Shown here: one piece after another, positions 44,201 through 54,236 of the stretch
How positions within the stretch are numbered: position 1 is the stretch's first letter
Layout of the letters: each line of letters opens with the position of its first letter
Origin: Clostridium sp. CAG:510
GTDB lineage: Bacteria > Bacillota > Clostridia > Lachnospirales > Lachnospiraceae
NCBI GenBank assembly: GCA_000434615.1
Contig: FR880800.1
Span: 9,189 to 73,188, forward strand
Reading direction: 5' to 3'
DNA: 64,000 nt
Position numbers and translations under genes: made by a program
The notes under the pieces: generated by a model
Database searches by the model: none
The model's input: the letters and a program-made list of their open reading frames with translations, nothing else
What the model was told of the DNA's origin: nothing

Positions 44201-46902
44201 GTGGCTTTTTCGGGAAACGCAAGAAGTTTGGCAGAAGGCTGCGTTTCTTTTTTCTCTGCAAGCTCCGGCACATAATCCGCTTCAAAAACTTCCCGTTTTA
44301 AGGGACGCGCAAAGTAGTAGCCCTGCACCATACGCACCTTCATATCGCCGAGCAGGCGGTACTGCTCCTTCGTTTCAATGCCCTCCACACAGATGTTCAC
44401 GCCGATGGTCTGCGCCAGCTCCGCCACCATCTTGATGAAGGACTGGGAATAGGCATCCTCCGCCAGGTCCTTGACAAAGCTCTGGTCGACTTTGATAACA
44501 TCAAAGGGCAGCTCCCTTATGTGGTTTAAGGAAGAATAGCCAGTGCCGAAATCATCCAATGCAATGCGTACGCCAAGCTTCCGGATATTGCCCAAGATTT
44601 CCTTCATGCGGTTCATATCGTTGATGGCAAGGCTTTCCGTTACCTCCAGTGTCAGGTTTTTCGGGGAAATACCGGTTTCGTCCAGCACTCTTTCCACGGA
44701 CTCCACAATATCCGGCTGCAAAAGCTGCACCACCGAAAGATTGACACTTACCTTGTATTCGGGATGACCGTTCTCATTCCATCTGCGGCACTCCCTGCAG
44801 GCTTCCACAAGCACATGGTGGCCGATGGGATTGATAAGTCCCAGGTACTCTGCCAAAGGAATAAAGTCAGCCGGGGAAATAAATCCAAGCGAGGCGCTGT
44901 TCCAGCGAAGTAATGCTTCCGCGCCCGTACAGGGAGCACCGGGTCTGGAGATATCCATAATGGGCTGGTAGTAAATTTCAAACTCCTTGTAACCGGCAAC
45001 CGTGGCATCCCTCATGTTTTTCTCCATGGTCAGCCTTCTGCCGGACTCGCTGTCCAGACCGTCCTCATAACGGATTACCCTGTTCTTGCCGTTTTTCTTG
45101 GCTTCAAACATGGCAATATCCGCTTTTTTGATCAAGTCCTGAATACCCTGTCCGTTCTGGGGATACTCCACCACCCCCATGCTCATGGTGCAGTAGTAAT
45201 CCATGTCCTTTAAATTCCAGGGTCTTAGGAAAATATCCTGTATGTCGGAAAGAATGCGGTCGTACTCGCCGTATTCTTCCGGCGGAATGATGATGATGAA
45301 TTCATCCCCGCCGACCCGGTAGCAGTTCTGCCCGATACCCTTTATCTTTTTCAGTTCCCTGGAAATCTGCTTTAACAGCATATCGCCGTACTGGTGTCCC
45401 AGTCCGTCATTGATATGCTTAAAATCGTCTAAATCCAGATACAACAGAGCGCCCTTTTTCTGTTTTTCACCGGCATTGTCCACGTAAACCGCCAGGTCTC
45501 TTTCACAGCAGATACGGTTGTAAAGTCCCGTCAGGAAATCCGTATAAATCTGCTGCTCCACCTTCTTCTGGTATACCTTTCTGTCGGTCACATCATAGAC
45601 TGCGTACATCTGTACTTTCCTGCCGTCTACCCAGGTAACATCCGAAACTGCCAGGTCAAACCAGTTACAGGCCTCGCCCTCTTCATCCGTCTTTGGCGCC
45701 GTTTCGTATCGAAACGGCAGCTTCTGTGTTAAAAGCTCTTCAAAGGTACCCGCTTCCAATTCCTTTGCAAAGGTGTTCTGCAAAAGCTTATTGGAAAACA
45801 GGACCTGTCCGCTTTCCGGCTCCCGGATGTAAATGCCGCATTTCATGCCGTCCAGTACGGACTCCATGGACACATAGGCACAGGACAGGGAATTTTTCTG
45901 GATACGTTTTCCTAAAATACTCTGTAAAATCTTTACGGCGCCGGAGATAAACCGCACCTCTCCGCCGTCAAAATAACGTTCTTCGTTTAACTGGCACAAA
46001 GAAAGGCACATACTGCTCTCTTCGTTTTCCATAAGCGGATACAAAAGAAATGCCCTTACGCCGTCCCGGTACCACTTTTCCGCTTCCGGAATGCCCTGTA
46101 TGGAGTCGGAGTCCACAATCAGAGGCTCCTTCGTAAACAGAATATCCTCCGCCGGAATTCCCCTTGTTTTTTCAAATGGGGAAACATTTCCTCTTCCGTA
46201 CCACTGCGCCAGAATATCTGCCGTCCGTTCTTTTCTGTCCATGTGGCATACAAAGCCGCCGGATAATTTCAGGGTGCTTACGGTAATCTGCAGGAATTTT
46301 GCCATAATCACTTCCACGGCATCCTCACTGTCAAGAAGCTCTGTCAGTGCGGCAATTTCGTCCTGCCTGTCCTTTTTTAAGGCCGTCTCCTGCATCTTTC
46401 CTGTGGGCTCGTCCGCAAGCAGTGTCCTGCATTTATTTTCAAAAATAAGCCGGGAGCAGACCATCAGCAGATCGATGTCCTTGTAGAAATTCATTTCGGA
46501 CAGGGCATTGTGACAGCCTGCCGGCACACCCGGCTCTCCTTCCGTATCGTTCAGGATGCCAAGCAGCACCCAGTTTATCATAACCCTGCCCTTTACCCGG
46601 ACGGAAAGCACGGCATACTTCACATAGGGAAGCTCCGTATCCTCTACCACAAGCTCTTCCAAGGAGCCTTCTTTCACGCGTTTTAAGGCTTCCTCTATCT
46701 GCCTGTCCGTCACGATGCTCCGGAGTCTGTCCAGATCTTCCTTGTCTCCGGTAAATTCCGTGCGCATCTTTCCGTAAGCATCCACACAGCCGGCACACAA
46801 ACCGGAAGCACTGCAGAAGTGCTTCTGCAGGGATAACAGTTCTTTTTCATCTATCAGACTTTTGTATGTAATCTTCCAATTCCAGTCGTCATGTTCCATC
46901 AT
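44197..46902 (-). CDS. PocR-GAF-PAS-GGDEF-EAL cyclic-di-GMP signalling protein
   Basis: 901-residue soluble protein. An N-terminal PocR-type ligand domain (LQKHFCSASGLCAGCVDAYG, cysteines included, to about residue 165) is followed by a GAF-like domain (about 190-340), a PAS-like domain (about 345-450), a GGDEF domain (TDFLTGLYNRICCE, then RVGGDEFIII) and an EAL domain (TGAEALLRW, ESLAINDMNRMK, DDFGTGYSSLNHI, GYYFARPL). Both GGDEF and EAL motifs are intact, so it may make and break c-di-GMP. No membrane helix, so the input is cytoplasmic. Start ATG 46902 behind AAAGAGGG. Ligand unknown; PocR domains elsewhere bind small metabolites. Confidence 0.9.
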   Translation of the reverse strand: MMEHDDWNWKITYKSLIDEKELLSLQKHFCSASGLCAGCVDAYGKMRTEFTGDKEDLDRLRSIVTDRQIEEALKRVKEGSLEELVVEDTELPYVKYAVLSVRVKGRVMINWVLLGILNDTEGEPGVPAGCHNALSEMNFYKDIDLLMVCSRLIFENKCRTLLADEPTGKMQETALKKDRQDEIAALTELLDSEDAVEVIMAKFLQITVSTLKLSGGFVCHMDRKERTADILAQWYGRGNVSPFEKTRGIPAEDILFTKEPLIVDSDSIQGIPEAEKWYRDGVRAFLLYPLMENEESSMCLSLCQLNEERYFDGGEVRFISGAVKILQSILGKRIQKNSLSCAYVSMESVLDGMKCGIYIREPESGQVLFSNKLLQNTFAKELEAGTFEELLTQKLPFRYETAPKTDEEGEACNWFDLAVSDVTWVDGRKVQMYAVYDVTDRKVYQKKVEQQIYTDFLTGLYNRICCERDLAVYVDNAGEKQKKGALLYLDLDDFKHINDGLGHQYGDMLLKQISRELKKIKGIGQNCYRVGGDEFIIIIPPEEYGEYDRILSDIQDIFLRPWNLKDMDYYCTMSMGVVEYPQNGQGIQDLIKKADIAMFEAKKNGKNRVIRYEDGLDSESGRRLTMEKNMRDATVAGYKEFEIYYQPIMDISRPGAPCTGAEALLRWNSASLGFISPADFIPLAEYLGLINPIGHHVLVEACRECRRWNENGHPEYKVSVNLSVVQLLQPDIVESVERVLDETGISPKNLTLEVTESLAINDMNRMKEILGNIRKLGVRIALDDFGTGYSSLNHIRELPFDVIKVDQSFVKDLAEDAYSQSFIKMVAELAQTIGVNICVEGIETKEQYRLLGDMKVRMVQGYYFARPLKREVFEADYVPELAEKKETQPSAKLLAFPEKAT

Positions 46903-46926
46903 AAGATAAACCCTCTTTCATTGATC

Positions 46927-46956
46927 AGTGTATCATATTACAGAATGTCACCGCAA
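46927..46956 (-). promoter_or_regulatory. Promoter of the GGDEF-EAL gene
   Basis: TTGCGG, 18-bp spacer, TACACT on the minus strand. Confidence 0.5.
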
Positions 46957-46984
46957 CCGTTTTGGTCAGATTTTACACTATTTG

Positions 46985-47551
46985 TTACTTTTTCATAACT
47001 TTTCCGGCTGCCTTCGATACACTGATAGCCAGAAGAATTTTCACCACATCGGGAACAATGTAAGGAACCACGCATGCCATCAGGGCAGCTGCCAGGCTGA
47101 TTGTTTTACCCTGCTGCACATAAACTTTCATAAACCAGGCGGTACCGAAAGCATAACAGGCAGCGAGACCGAGAATACAGCTTAAAAGAAGCACAAAAAA
47201 GTTTTTCTTTTTCATAAGCGCCGTCACCAGCCAGAATACAAACCCGGAGAATAAGAATCCTACGATATAACCGCCGGTCATACCGGTCAGTACACCAAGA
47301 CCGCCCTTAAAGCCGGCAAACACAGGGGCGCCTACCGCACCAAGTAAAATATACACAACAATACTGATGGTTCCTTTTTTACCGCCCAGAGTACAAAGTG
47401 CTGCAAAAATCGCAAACACCTGCAACGTGAAGGGAATATTGGGTATGGGGATCACAATCCAGGCACATACGGCCATCAGCGCCGCAAAAAAGGCAATCTG
47501 GGTCATATCCAGTATCGTTAATTTCATTTTGTTTTTCTTCTGTTCTTCCAT
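46985..47551 (-). CDS. bioY: Biotin transporter BioY
   Basis: 188-residue integral membrane S component for biotin, about six helices. The family motif is IPIPNIPFTLQVFAIFAALC, followed by LGAVGAPVFAGFKGGLGVLT and GGYIVGFLFSGF. The start is ATG 47551, seven bases after AGGAGG; a longer frame would cross the operator. Its promoter overlaps a BirA-type operator and birA is the divergent neighbour. EcfAT is not in the window. Confidence 0.94.
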   Translation of the reverse strand: MEEQKKNKMKLTILDMTQIAFFAALMAVCAWIVIPIPNIPFTLQVFAIFAALCTLGGKKGTISIVVYILLGAVGAPVFAGFKGGLGVLTGMTGGYIVGFLFSGFVFWLVTALMKKKNFFVLLLSCILGLAACYAFGTAWFMKVYVQQGKTISLAAALMACVVPYIVPDVVKILLAISVSKAAGKVMKK

Positions 47552-47569
47552 GGGAAGTCCTCCTGTTAA

Positions 47570-47599
47570 TTGTAAATATATTTTTTCAAACATTTACAA
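47570..47599. promoter_or_regulatory. BirA-type operator
   Basis: TTGTAAAT and ATTTACAA are perfect 8-bp arms 14 bp apart, in the bioY leader and touching its -10 box. Arm sequence and spacing are those of Firmicutes biotin operators. Confidence 0.85.
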
Positions 47600-47626
47600 T
47601 TATAAGGACAGCCACCCGATTGTCAA
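47599..47626 (-). promoter_or_regulatory. bioY promoter
   Basis: TTGACA, 16-bp spacer, TATAAT on the minus strand. The -10 box directly adjoins the BirA operator, so BirA-biotin would block polymerase. Confidence 0.85.
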
Positions 47627-47761
47627 GTTATTTTTTATTTGCCTTTACAATTTATTTTTCTTCTGTGGTAAAAGAAAGGAAAATCTGTTATGATGAAAGA
47701 ACAAAAATCATGATGCAGCCTGCCTTAAGAATACGGGCTGTCGAAAGGCACGGTGTTTGTT

Positions 47762-48757
47762 ATGACAAAGGACAAGGTTCTTGCCTTACTTAAAAATCAG
47801 ACGGATTATCTGTCCGGTGCATGGATCAGTGAGCAGATCGGGGTCAGCCGCATGGCAGTCAGTTCTGCCGTAAAAGCCCTCCGGGAGGAAGGCTACGACA
47901 TCGCCTCCTCTACCAACAGAGGCTATCTGCTTAAAAATGCACCCGACTTATTAAATACGGGGGAAATCATGGGATATCTGCCGGAGGGATTCTCCGGTTC
48001 CATTCTGTGCTTAGACTCCGTGGACTCCACCAACCGGTATTTAAAATCCCTTGCCTTAAACGGCGCCGAAAACTATACAGTGGTTCTCTCAAACGAACAG
48101 ACAAACGGAAAGGGAAGAGTGGGCAGAGCCTTCAGCTCCCCAAAAGACAAGGGGATTTACCTCTCCCTGCTTCTGTATCCGCAAAGTCTTCCCGGCGGCT
48201 TTCTGCAGCTTAGTGACAGTCCCGCTCTGACCGCCTGCACGGCGCTGGCGGTGCGGAATGCCATCTCTTCCGTCTGCAGCACGGATATTCAGATTAAATG
48301 GCTGAATGATTTAATGGCGGATGGACGCAAGCTCAGCGGCATCTTAACGGAAATGTCCATGGAAAGTGAAAGTGACCATGTAGAATATGTGATTATCGGC
48401 ATCGGCATCAATGTAAACCAGATGCTCTCCGATTTTGACGACTCTCTTAAGGAAAAAGCGGTGTCCCTGCGGATGCTCACCGGTACAAAACAGTCCCGTG
48501 CAAAGCTGACAGCTGCCCTTTTACAGGAAATGACCGCCATGCTCTCCCACTTTCCCGACAAGCTTCCCTCCTATTTAGAAGCCTACCGGGCGGCAAACTT
48601 AACCCCCGGCAGAAAAGTGACCTTAAACGGTCCCGAAGGAATCCGCAGCGGTATTGCGGAAGAAATTGAAAACGACTTTTCCCTGCGGGTAAGACTGGAT
48701 AACGGAGAAATACTAAAGGTACGTGGGGGAGACTTAAAACAGGAGGGGCTGTATTGA
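47762..48757 (+). CDS. birA: Biotin-protein ligase / biotin operon repressor BirA
   Basis: About 331 residues. Activates biotin to biotinyl-AMP, attaches it to carboxylases and, when charged, represses bioY. The N-terminal winged helix-turn-helix (GAWISEQIGVSRMAVSSAVK) is present, so this is the regulatory type. The ligase core has DSVDSTNRYLKSLAL, NEQTNGKGRVGRAFSSP (biotin-adenylate loop), IKWLNDLMADGRKLSGILTE and IIGIGINVNQ; a C-terminal SH3-like domain follows. Start is ATG 47762, or GTG 47753, which is closer to AAAGG. Divergent from bioY, with the operator nearer that gene. Confidence 0.93.
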   Translation: MTKDKVLALLKNQTDYLSGAWISEQIGVSRMAVSSAVKALREEGYDIASSTNRGYLLKNAPDLLNTGEIMGYLPEGFSGSILCLDSVDSTNRYLKSLALNGAENYTVVLSNEQTNGKGRVGRAFSSPKDKGIYLSLLLYPQSLPGGFLQLSDSPALTACTALAVRNAISSVCSTDIQIKWLNDLMADGRKLSGILTEMSMESESDHVEYVIIGIGINVNQMLSDFDDSLKEKAVSLRMLTGTKQSRAKLTAALLQEMTAMLSHFPDKLPSYLEAYRAANLTPGRKVTLNGPEGIRSGIAEEIENDFSLRVRLDNGEILKVRGGDLKQEGLY

Positions 48758-48818
48758 CAGCATAAAACTTCCACAGTGAAAACCATTAAAGCAAACAGAC
48801 CTTCCCACATACAAAAAC

Positions 48819-48845
48819 AAGGGCTGCCGCAATGCGACAGCCCTT
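48819..48845. terminator. Terminator shared by birA and guaB
   Basis: AAGGGCTG and CAGCCCTT arms around an 11-base loop that itself pairs (CGC/GCG), with TTTT on the plus side and TGTTTTTG on the minus side. Confidence 0.85.
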
Positions 48846-48876
48846 TTCCTGTTCTGTTATACTATTTACAAACACA

Positions 48877-50429
<1,553 letters not shown>

Positions 50430-50439
50430 GTGTCAAAGT

Positions 50440-50943
50440 CTAATCCGTAAACACTTTTCTCGGGGAAGCATTGCGCATTGCCTTCACAAATTCCTCATTG
50501 GGACTTAAGACAATTCGGCGGTTGCCTTCGTAATACATCACATAACGCAAGTCCGGCTTTTCCTCCACGCCGATGCTGTAATCGGTTTCCTTTGCATTTC
50601 TGTTTTTATAAGAATCCAGATGGTAAGAATGAATGGGAGCTAAAATTTCCATTCTTTCCACTTCAAAGGTTTCCGCTTTTTTTCTTTTGGTTTTGCCAAA
50701 AATTTTGTCCACGGAAAATTCCTTGTCCAGATACAGGTATTCAAATTCCACGTCGGCATACAGACCCGCAAAATAAGCACCCACGCCGGTTCCGACCGCA
50801 ATCAGTAACGGCAGACCGTAAAGCATCATCAGCAGTCCCATCAGACCGAATACCACGGTCAGCATTATCAGTAAAATTTTTAAGAATTTCAATCCGGAAG
50901 CCTTTTCTCTCTTTACCAGATGTTCTACATATACTTCGCTCAT
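50440..50943 (-). CDS. Small two-helix membrane protein, DUF6106-like
   Basis: 167 residues, unknown function. A cytoplasmic N-terminus (SEVYVEHLVKREKASGLKFL) leads into two adjacent helices (about residues 21-43 and 44-65), then a cytoplasmic domain with EFEYLYLDKEFSVDKIFGKT and RYVMYYEGNRRIVLSPNEEF. The layout recalls PH-like membrane proteins and what I remember as DUF6106; that label is tentative. The ribosome-binding site is AAGGGG. It is the only gene between guaB and a divergent gene at 51120. Confidence 0.6.
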   Translation of the reverse strand: MSEVYVEHLVKREKASGLKFLKILLIMLTVVFGLMGLLMMLYGLPLLIAVGTGVGAYFAGLYADVEFEYLYLDKEFSVDKIFGKTKRKKAETFEVERMEILAPIHSYHLDSYKNRNAKETDYSIGVEEKPDLRYVMYYEGNRRIVLSPNEEFVKAMRNASPRKVFTD

Positions 50944-51051
50944 TCGTACCCCTTGCCTTTCTGTTATTCAGGTTCTTAAAATAGGATAGTACATTTTAAA
51001 AAAGAAAGCAAGGATTTATATTTTTTTAATATTCTTCTTCCGTTTCGTTCA

Positions 51052-51080
51052 TTGACAGAAAATATCCCGGACAGTATCAT
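51052..51080 (+). promoter_or_regulatory. Promoter of the 51120 gene
   Basis: TTGACA, 17-bp spacer, TATCAT on the plus strand. Confidence 0.6.
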
Positions 51081-51119
51081 AGAAAATATATTTATAATAG
51101 ATGGAAAGGACGTATTTTT

Positions 51120-51914
51120 ATGCCGGTAATGGATGAATTCAGGGAAGAACGGGAAGCGATAAAGCAGAAAAGCAGGAAAGAGCAGTGGGATTATTTCTGG
51201 GGGTATTATAAATGGTATGTCATCGGGGGGGCGGCGCTGCTTGCCGTTATCATCTACATTATTTATACAAGAGTCACCACAAAAAATGAAGTGCTGTTCG
51301 GCATTGCCTTAAACAGCTCCCTGACGGAAATCGGCACGGATGCCTCCGAAGAGCTGCTTGCCGGTTATGTGTCCTCCATGGGGCTGGACCCTTCCAAAAA
51401 CGAGGCCTATTTAAGCACCGGGCTTTATATGAGAGCGGACAACGCCCAGGCATCCTACCAGGCAAACCAGTCCATCGCCACCTACGTGGCTGCCAGAAGT
51501 CTGGATATCTGCATCATGGATGAAGCAAGCTTTGCCATGTACGGTTACGACTGCACCTTTTTGAATTTGGAAACCTGTCTCGATAAAGAATTTCTCGACT
51601 CCGTTTCCGACAAACTCTTTTATGTGGACCTGCCGCTTGCGGAGGAATACCGCAGACGTCAGGATGAAGACGAGTCCACGGAGGATATGGTATTTCCCGC
51701 CGGCTCCGATACGGAAAGCATGGACGACCCGCACCCCGTGGGAATAGATGTCAGCGGCTGCACCGGGCTGCTTCGCGCTTACGGTTATACCGAAGAGGAC
51801 GGACCTCTTTATATCGGCATTGTCCGCAACTCCAAACGCACGGACGCCGCCGTTAAATTTGTGCAGTTTCTCTTTTCTTCTTCAGAGAACAATACCCTGC
51901 CACAATCGCACTGA
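51120..51914 (+). CDS. Uncharacterised single-pass membrane protein
   Basis: 264 residues, not recognised. A charged cytoplasmic start (DEFREEREAIKQKSRKEQ) with an aromatic stretch (WDYFWGYYKWY) precedes one helix (about residues 34-51), then an exterior domain with SLDICIMDEASFAMYGYDC and a C-terminal VGIDVSGCTGLLRAYGYTEE. A start at codon 4 (ATG) is also possible. The last 62 bp overlap the end of the convergent LPG-synthase-like gene, an unusually deep overlap. Codon use and the promoter support it. Solute-binding-like folds share the alternating strand pattern, but no specific match can be claimed. Confidence 0.6.
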   Translation: MPVMDEFREEREAIKQKSRKEQWDYFWGYYKWYVIGGAALLAVIIYIIYTRVTTKNEVLFGIALNSSLTEIGTDASEELLAGYVSSMGLDPSKNEAYLSTGLYMRADNAQASYQANQSIATYVAARSLDICIMDEASFAMYGYDCTFLNLETCLDKEFLDSVSDKLFYVDLPLAEEYRRRQDEDESTEDMVFPAGSDTESMDDPHPVGIDVSGCTGLLRAYGYTEEDGPLYIGIVRNSKRTDAAVKFVQFLFSSSENNTLPQSH

Positions 51915-52878
51915 TAATCAGCGGCAGGTAATAATTGATGCCTCTTGTTACACACATGGATATGGTCAGTGTCCCGCCGGTGAAAACAGAACCGAATATA
52001 GCGGCATACACCAGCTCCGTTACCCCCTGGGAGCCCGGCAGGGGCAGCATATCCACCGTTATGTAAACTACCGCCTGCAGAGCCATGATGGGGATGACTC
52101 CGGTACCGGAAAGTCCCATTCCCCTGTAGACGAAATACGTCAGTCCGAACACCGCACATCTCTGTACAAACGTCACTGCCAGGATATGCAGAATCACCTG
52201 GACATGCGTCCGCAGAAACACCACCGTATCGGCATACTGCAGCACCATTTCATGCAGCTTTTCCCTTCTTTTCGGAGAATCCTTTAACAGATGGATTTTA
52301 ATAAGGAACCTCTCCGGCACCAGAATGATTTTCTCAATTTTCGCCCCGAAAGCAAGTAACAGGAGCAAAGACAATACCAGCACGGAGTTCAGCGCCAGTC
52401 CTAAAAAATAAAGTGGCATGAGATTGCCCATATTGTCCTTAAGCCCCTGCCACCAGAACAGGGCAATGCCGATACCCATGAGCACCAAAATCAGCTTGTA
52501 CGCCATGGCAGCGCAGACCAATGCTATGGTGCTGTGCACAAAGGAATGTCCGTCCCTGTTCATATAATATAGCTGCATGGGCTGTCCGCCGGATGCAGAA
52601 GGTGTAATGCCGGAATAAAAGAAGCCCACAAAAGCGTACTTAATGCACTGCAGGAAGCCCGCTTTTTCTCCCAGCGAATGAAACATATGGAAAAACAGAA
52701 GTCCCTCCGCTCCCACAAAAAAAATTGCCATGGCGATTGCCAGTCCCAGATAAATTTTATTCATGCCGGCTACCGTATGCAGCACTTCCGTTAAATCCTG
52801 ATTTTTGAGCACCACAAAAACTGTGGCTCCCATAATAACCAGAAACAATAAAACACTCAGTAATTTTTTTACATTCAT
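51853..52878 (-). CDS. Lysylphosphatidylglycerol synthase-like transmembrane protein (UPF0104)
   Basis: 341 residues, about eight helices. Features of the flippase-type LPG_synthase_TM family: GFFYSGITPSASGGQPMQLY (conserved TPS-GG motif), YKLILVLMGIGIALF, and VDMLPLPGSQGVTELVYAAI near the C-terminus. The catalytic aminoacyl-transfer domain of MprF is missing, so it is a membrane-only paralogue whose function, perhaps lipid translocation, is unproven. I start at ATG 52878 behind GGAAGAG. It lies 31 bp after the anti-sigma gene and may belong to that transcript. Confidence 0.8.
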   Translation of the reverse strand: MNVKKLLSVLLFLVIMGATVFVVLKNQDLTEVLHTVAGMNKIYLGLAIAMAIFFVGAEGLLFFHMFHSLGEKAGFLQCIKYAFVGFFYSGITPSASGGQPMQLYYMNRDGHSFVHSTIALVCAAMAYKLILVLMGIGIALFWWQGLKDNMGNLMPLYFLGLALNSVLVLSLLLLLAFGAKIEKIILVPERFLIKIHLLKDSPKRREKLHEMVLQYADTVVFLRTHVQVILHILAVTFVQRCAVFGLTYFVYRGMGLSGTGVIPIMALQAVVYITVDMLPLPGSQGVTELVYAAIFGSVFTGGTLTISMCVTRGINYYLPLIISAIVAGYCSLKKKRETAQI

Positions 52879-52909
52879 TTCTCTTCCAAACCTTTTATTT
52901 CTCTGTCTG

Positions 52910-53596
52910 TTATTCCCCTTTTTGCTCCACCGCAATAATGTGGCAGTACGGGAAATCTTTATCTGTATCCTGACGTAAAGTAAACGTGTAGTATTCCCCT
53001 TCCGTCAGGGTGAAATCCAGTTTCTTTTTTACTTCCTCCGGGAAAACCGCTTTGGTCTCAAACATGCCGTCCCCGCTCACTGCGCTTACCAGCTCGTAAC
53101 CGTCGTATTCCTCTACTGCCGTCACCTTAAGTTCCATGCTGCTCACACCCGACAGCATTTCCGTAGCAGAAGAATTTTCCACCGCAGCGCCGTTCTCCGC
53201 TTCTTCCGAATACGCATCGTCACATTCCCCGGGGAAGGCATCTGCAAACGCCGTATCCGCGCTGTCCGCAGCTATCCCCTCCGTATCCGTCATACCCGTC
53301 GTGTTTTCTTTGGCGGCTGTCATGTCCTGCACGCTCATAGGCGCAGCATTTTCGGCAGTGTTCTTGGCCTGCGTCATGCGAAGAAACCCCGGCACTGTCA
53401 CAAGCACCATAACGGCTGCTGCCACAAAGGCTCCGTAGCGTATCCAGACCTTGCGGATAGCTGCCTGCGTCAGAGCACCGTTACCAGACTTTGCCGTCTG
53501 CTCTGTCTTTTGCGGAAGTCCCGCCTCTATCCGGTTCCAGAGGTCGGGTGTTTCTTCGGCGCATGCTTTTTTATATTCTTCGTCAAGCTTCTTCAT
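52910..53596 (-). CDS. Putative anti-sigma factor, single-pass membrane protein
   Basis: 228 residues. A cytoplasmic N-terminus with KKACAEETPDLWNRIEAGLP, a layout seen in Clostridia anti-sigma proteins, is followed by one helix (about residues 57-74, YGAFVAAAVMVLVTVPGFL) and an exterior low-complexity region (Ala, Glu, Asp, Thr) ending in a small beta domain. The start is ATG 53596 behind AAGGAGG and overlaps the sigma gene by 14 bp. Regulation of the sigma factor is inferred from gene order, overlap and topology; no zinc-binding HxxxCxxC motif is present. Confidence 0.65.
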   Translation of the reverse strand: MKKLDEEYKKACAEETPDLWNRIEAGLPQKTEQTAKSGNGALTQAAIRKVWIRYGAFVAAAVMVLVTVPGFLRMTQAKNTAENAAPMSVQDMTAAKENTTGMTDTEGIAADSADTAFADAFPGECDDAYSEEAENGAAVENSSATEMLSGVSSMELKVTAVEEYDGYELVSAVSGDGMFETKAVFPEEVKKKLDFTLTEGEYYTFTLRQDTDKDFPYCHIIAVEQKGE

Positions 53597-54161
53597 ACCC
53601 ATACCTCCTTAATTTCTTCATGGCTTCCCTGTACCGCCAGGTGACGGTGCCCATGGGCGAGCCCAGTAAGTCCGCAATCTCCTGAAAGGTCATGCCGCTC
53701 ATGATCTTTAAATGCACAACCTCCCGCTCCGGCTCCTTCAGTAAGGAAAACGCCTCCTTCACGGTCAGGCTGCCGACAACTTCCTCTTCCACACTTTTGC
53801 CGTCCGTGGCATGAAGCGCCCTGGATGCCGCTTCCGTACAGTCCTCTTCCCCGGAGCCTGCCCGCATCTGAAAGTCCACCGGCTCCTCCCGGCGTTTTTT
53901 CCGCAAGGTATCTATGGCTAAGTTGCGGGCTATGGTCGCCATCCAGCCCTTATGTCCGTTGCCCGCCCGGTAAGAATCCGACTTTTCCCAGAGCTTTATA
54001 AAAAACTCACTGGTCACGTCCTCCGCTTCTTCCCTGCTTGCAAGCAGGGAGCGGACAATACCGTATATGTACGAAACATACTCTTCGTAAACCTGCCGCA
54101 GCCCGTCTTTGTCTCCCCGGTTCATGGCCTGTATGCATTCTGAAAATTTCTCCTCGGTCAC
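53583..54161 (-). CDS. ECF-family RNA polymerase sigma factor
   Basis: 192 residues. Region 2 (about 15-85): LRQVYEEYVSYIYGIVRSLL and TSEFFIKLWEKSDSYRAGNG with WMATIARNLAIDTLRKKRR for -10 recognition. Region 4 (about 130-185): LKEPEREVVHLKIMSGMTFQ and EIADLLGSPMGTVTWRYREA, the helix-turn-helix for -35 binding. The linker is longer than usual. The start is GTG 54161 behind AAGGA. A membrane anti-sigma factor and a transmembrane LPG-synthase-like gene follow, so the likely stimulus is at the envelope. Confidence 0.9.
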   Translation of the reverse strand: MTEEKFSECIQAMNRGDKDGLRQVYEEYVSYIYGIVRSLLASREEAEDVTSEFFIKLWEKSDSYRAGNGHKGWMATIARNLAIDTLRKKRREEPVDFQMRAGSGEEDCTEAASRALHATDGKSVEEEVVGSLTVKEAFSLLKEPEREVVHLKIMSGMTFQEIADLLGSPMGTVTWRYREAMKKLRRYGYEEA

Positions 54162-54236
54162 ACTGATTCCTTCCCAAGAATCCCGCTTCTGTCATAGTAA
54201 CGAAACAGAACCCCCTCATTTATGGTAAATTTCGTG

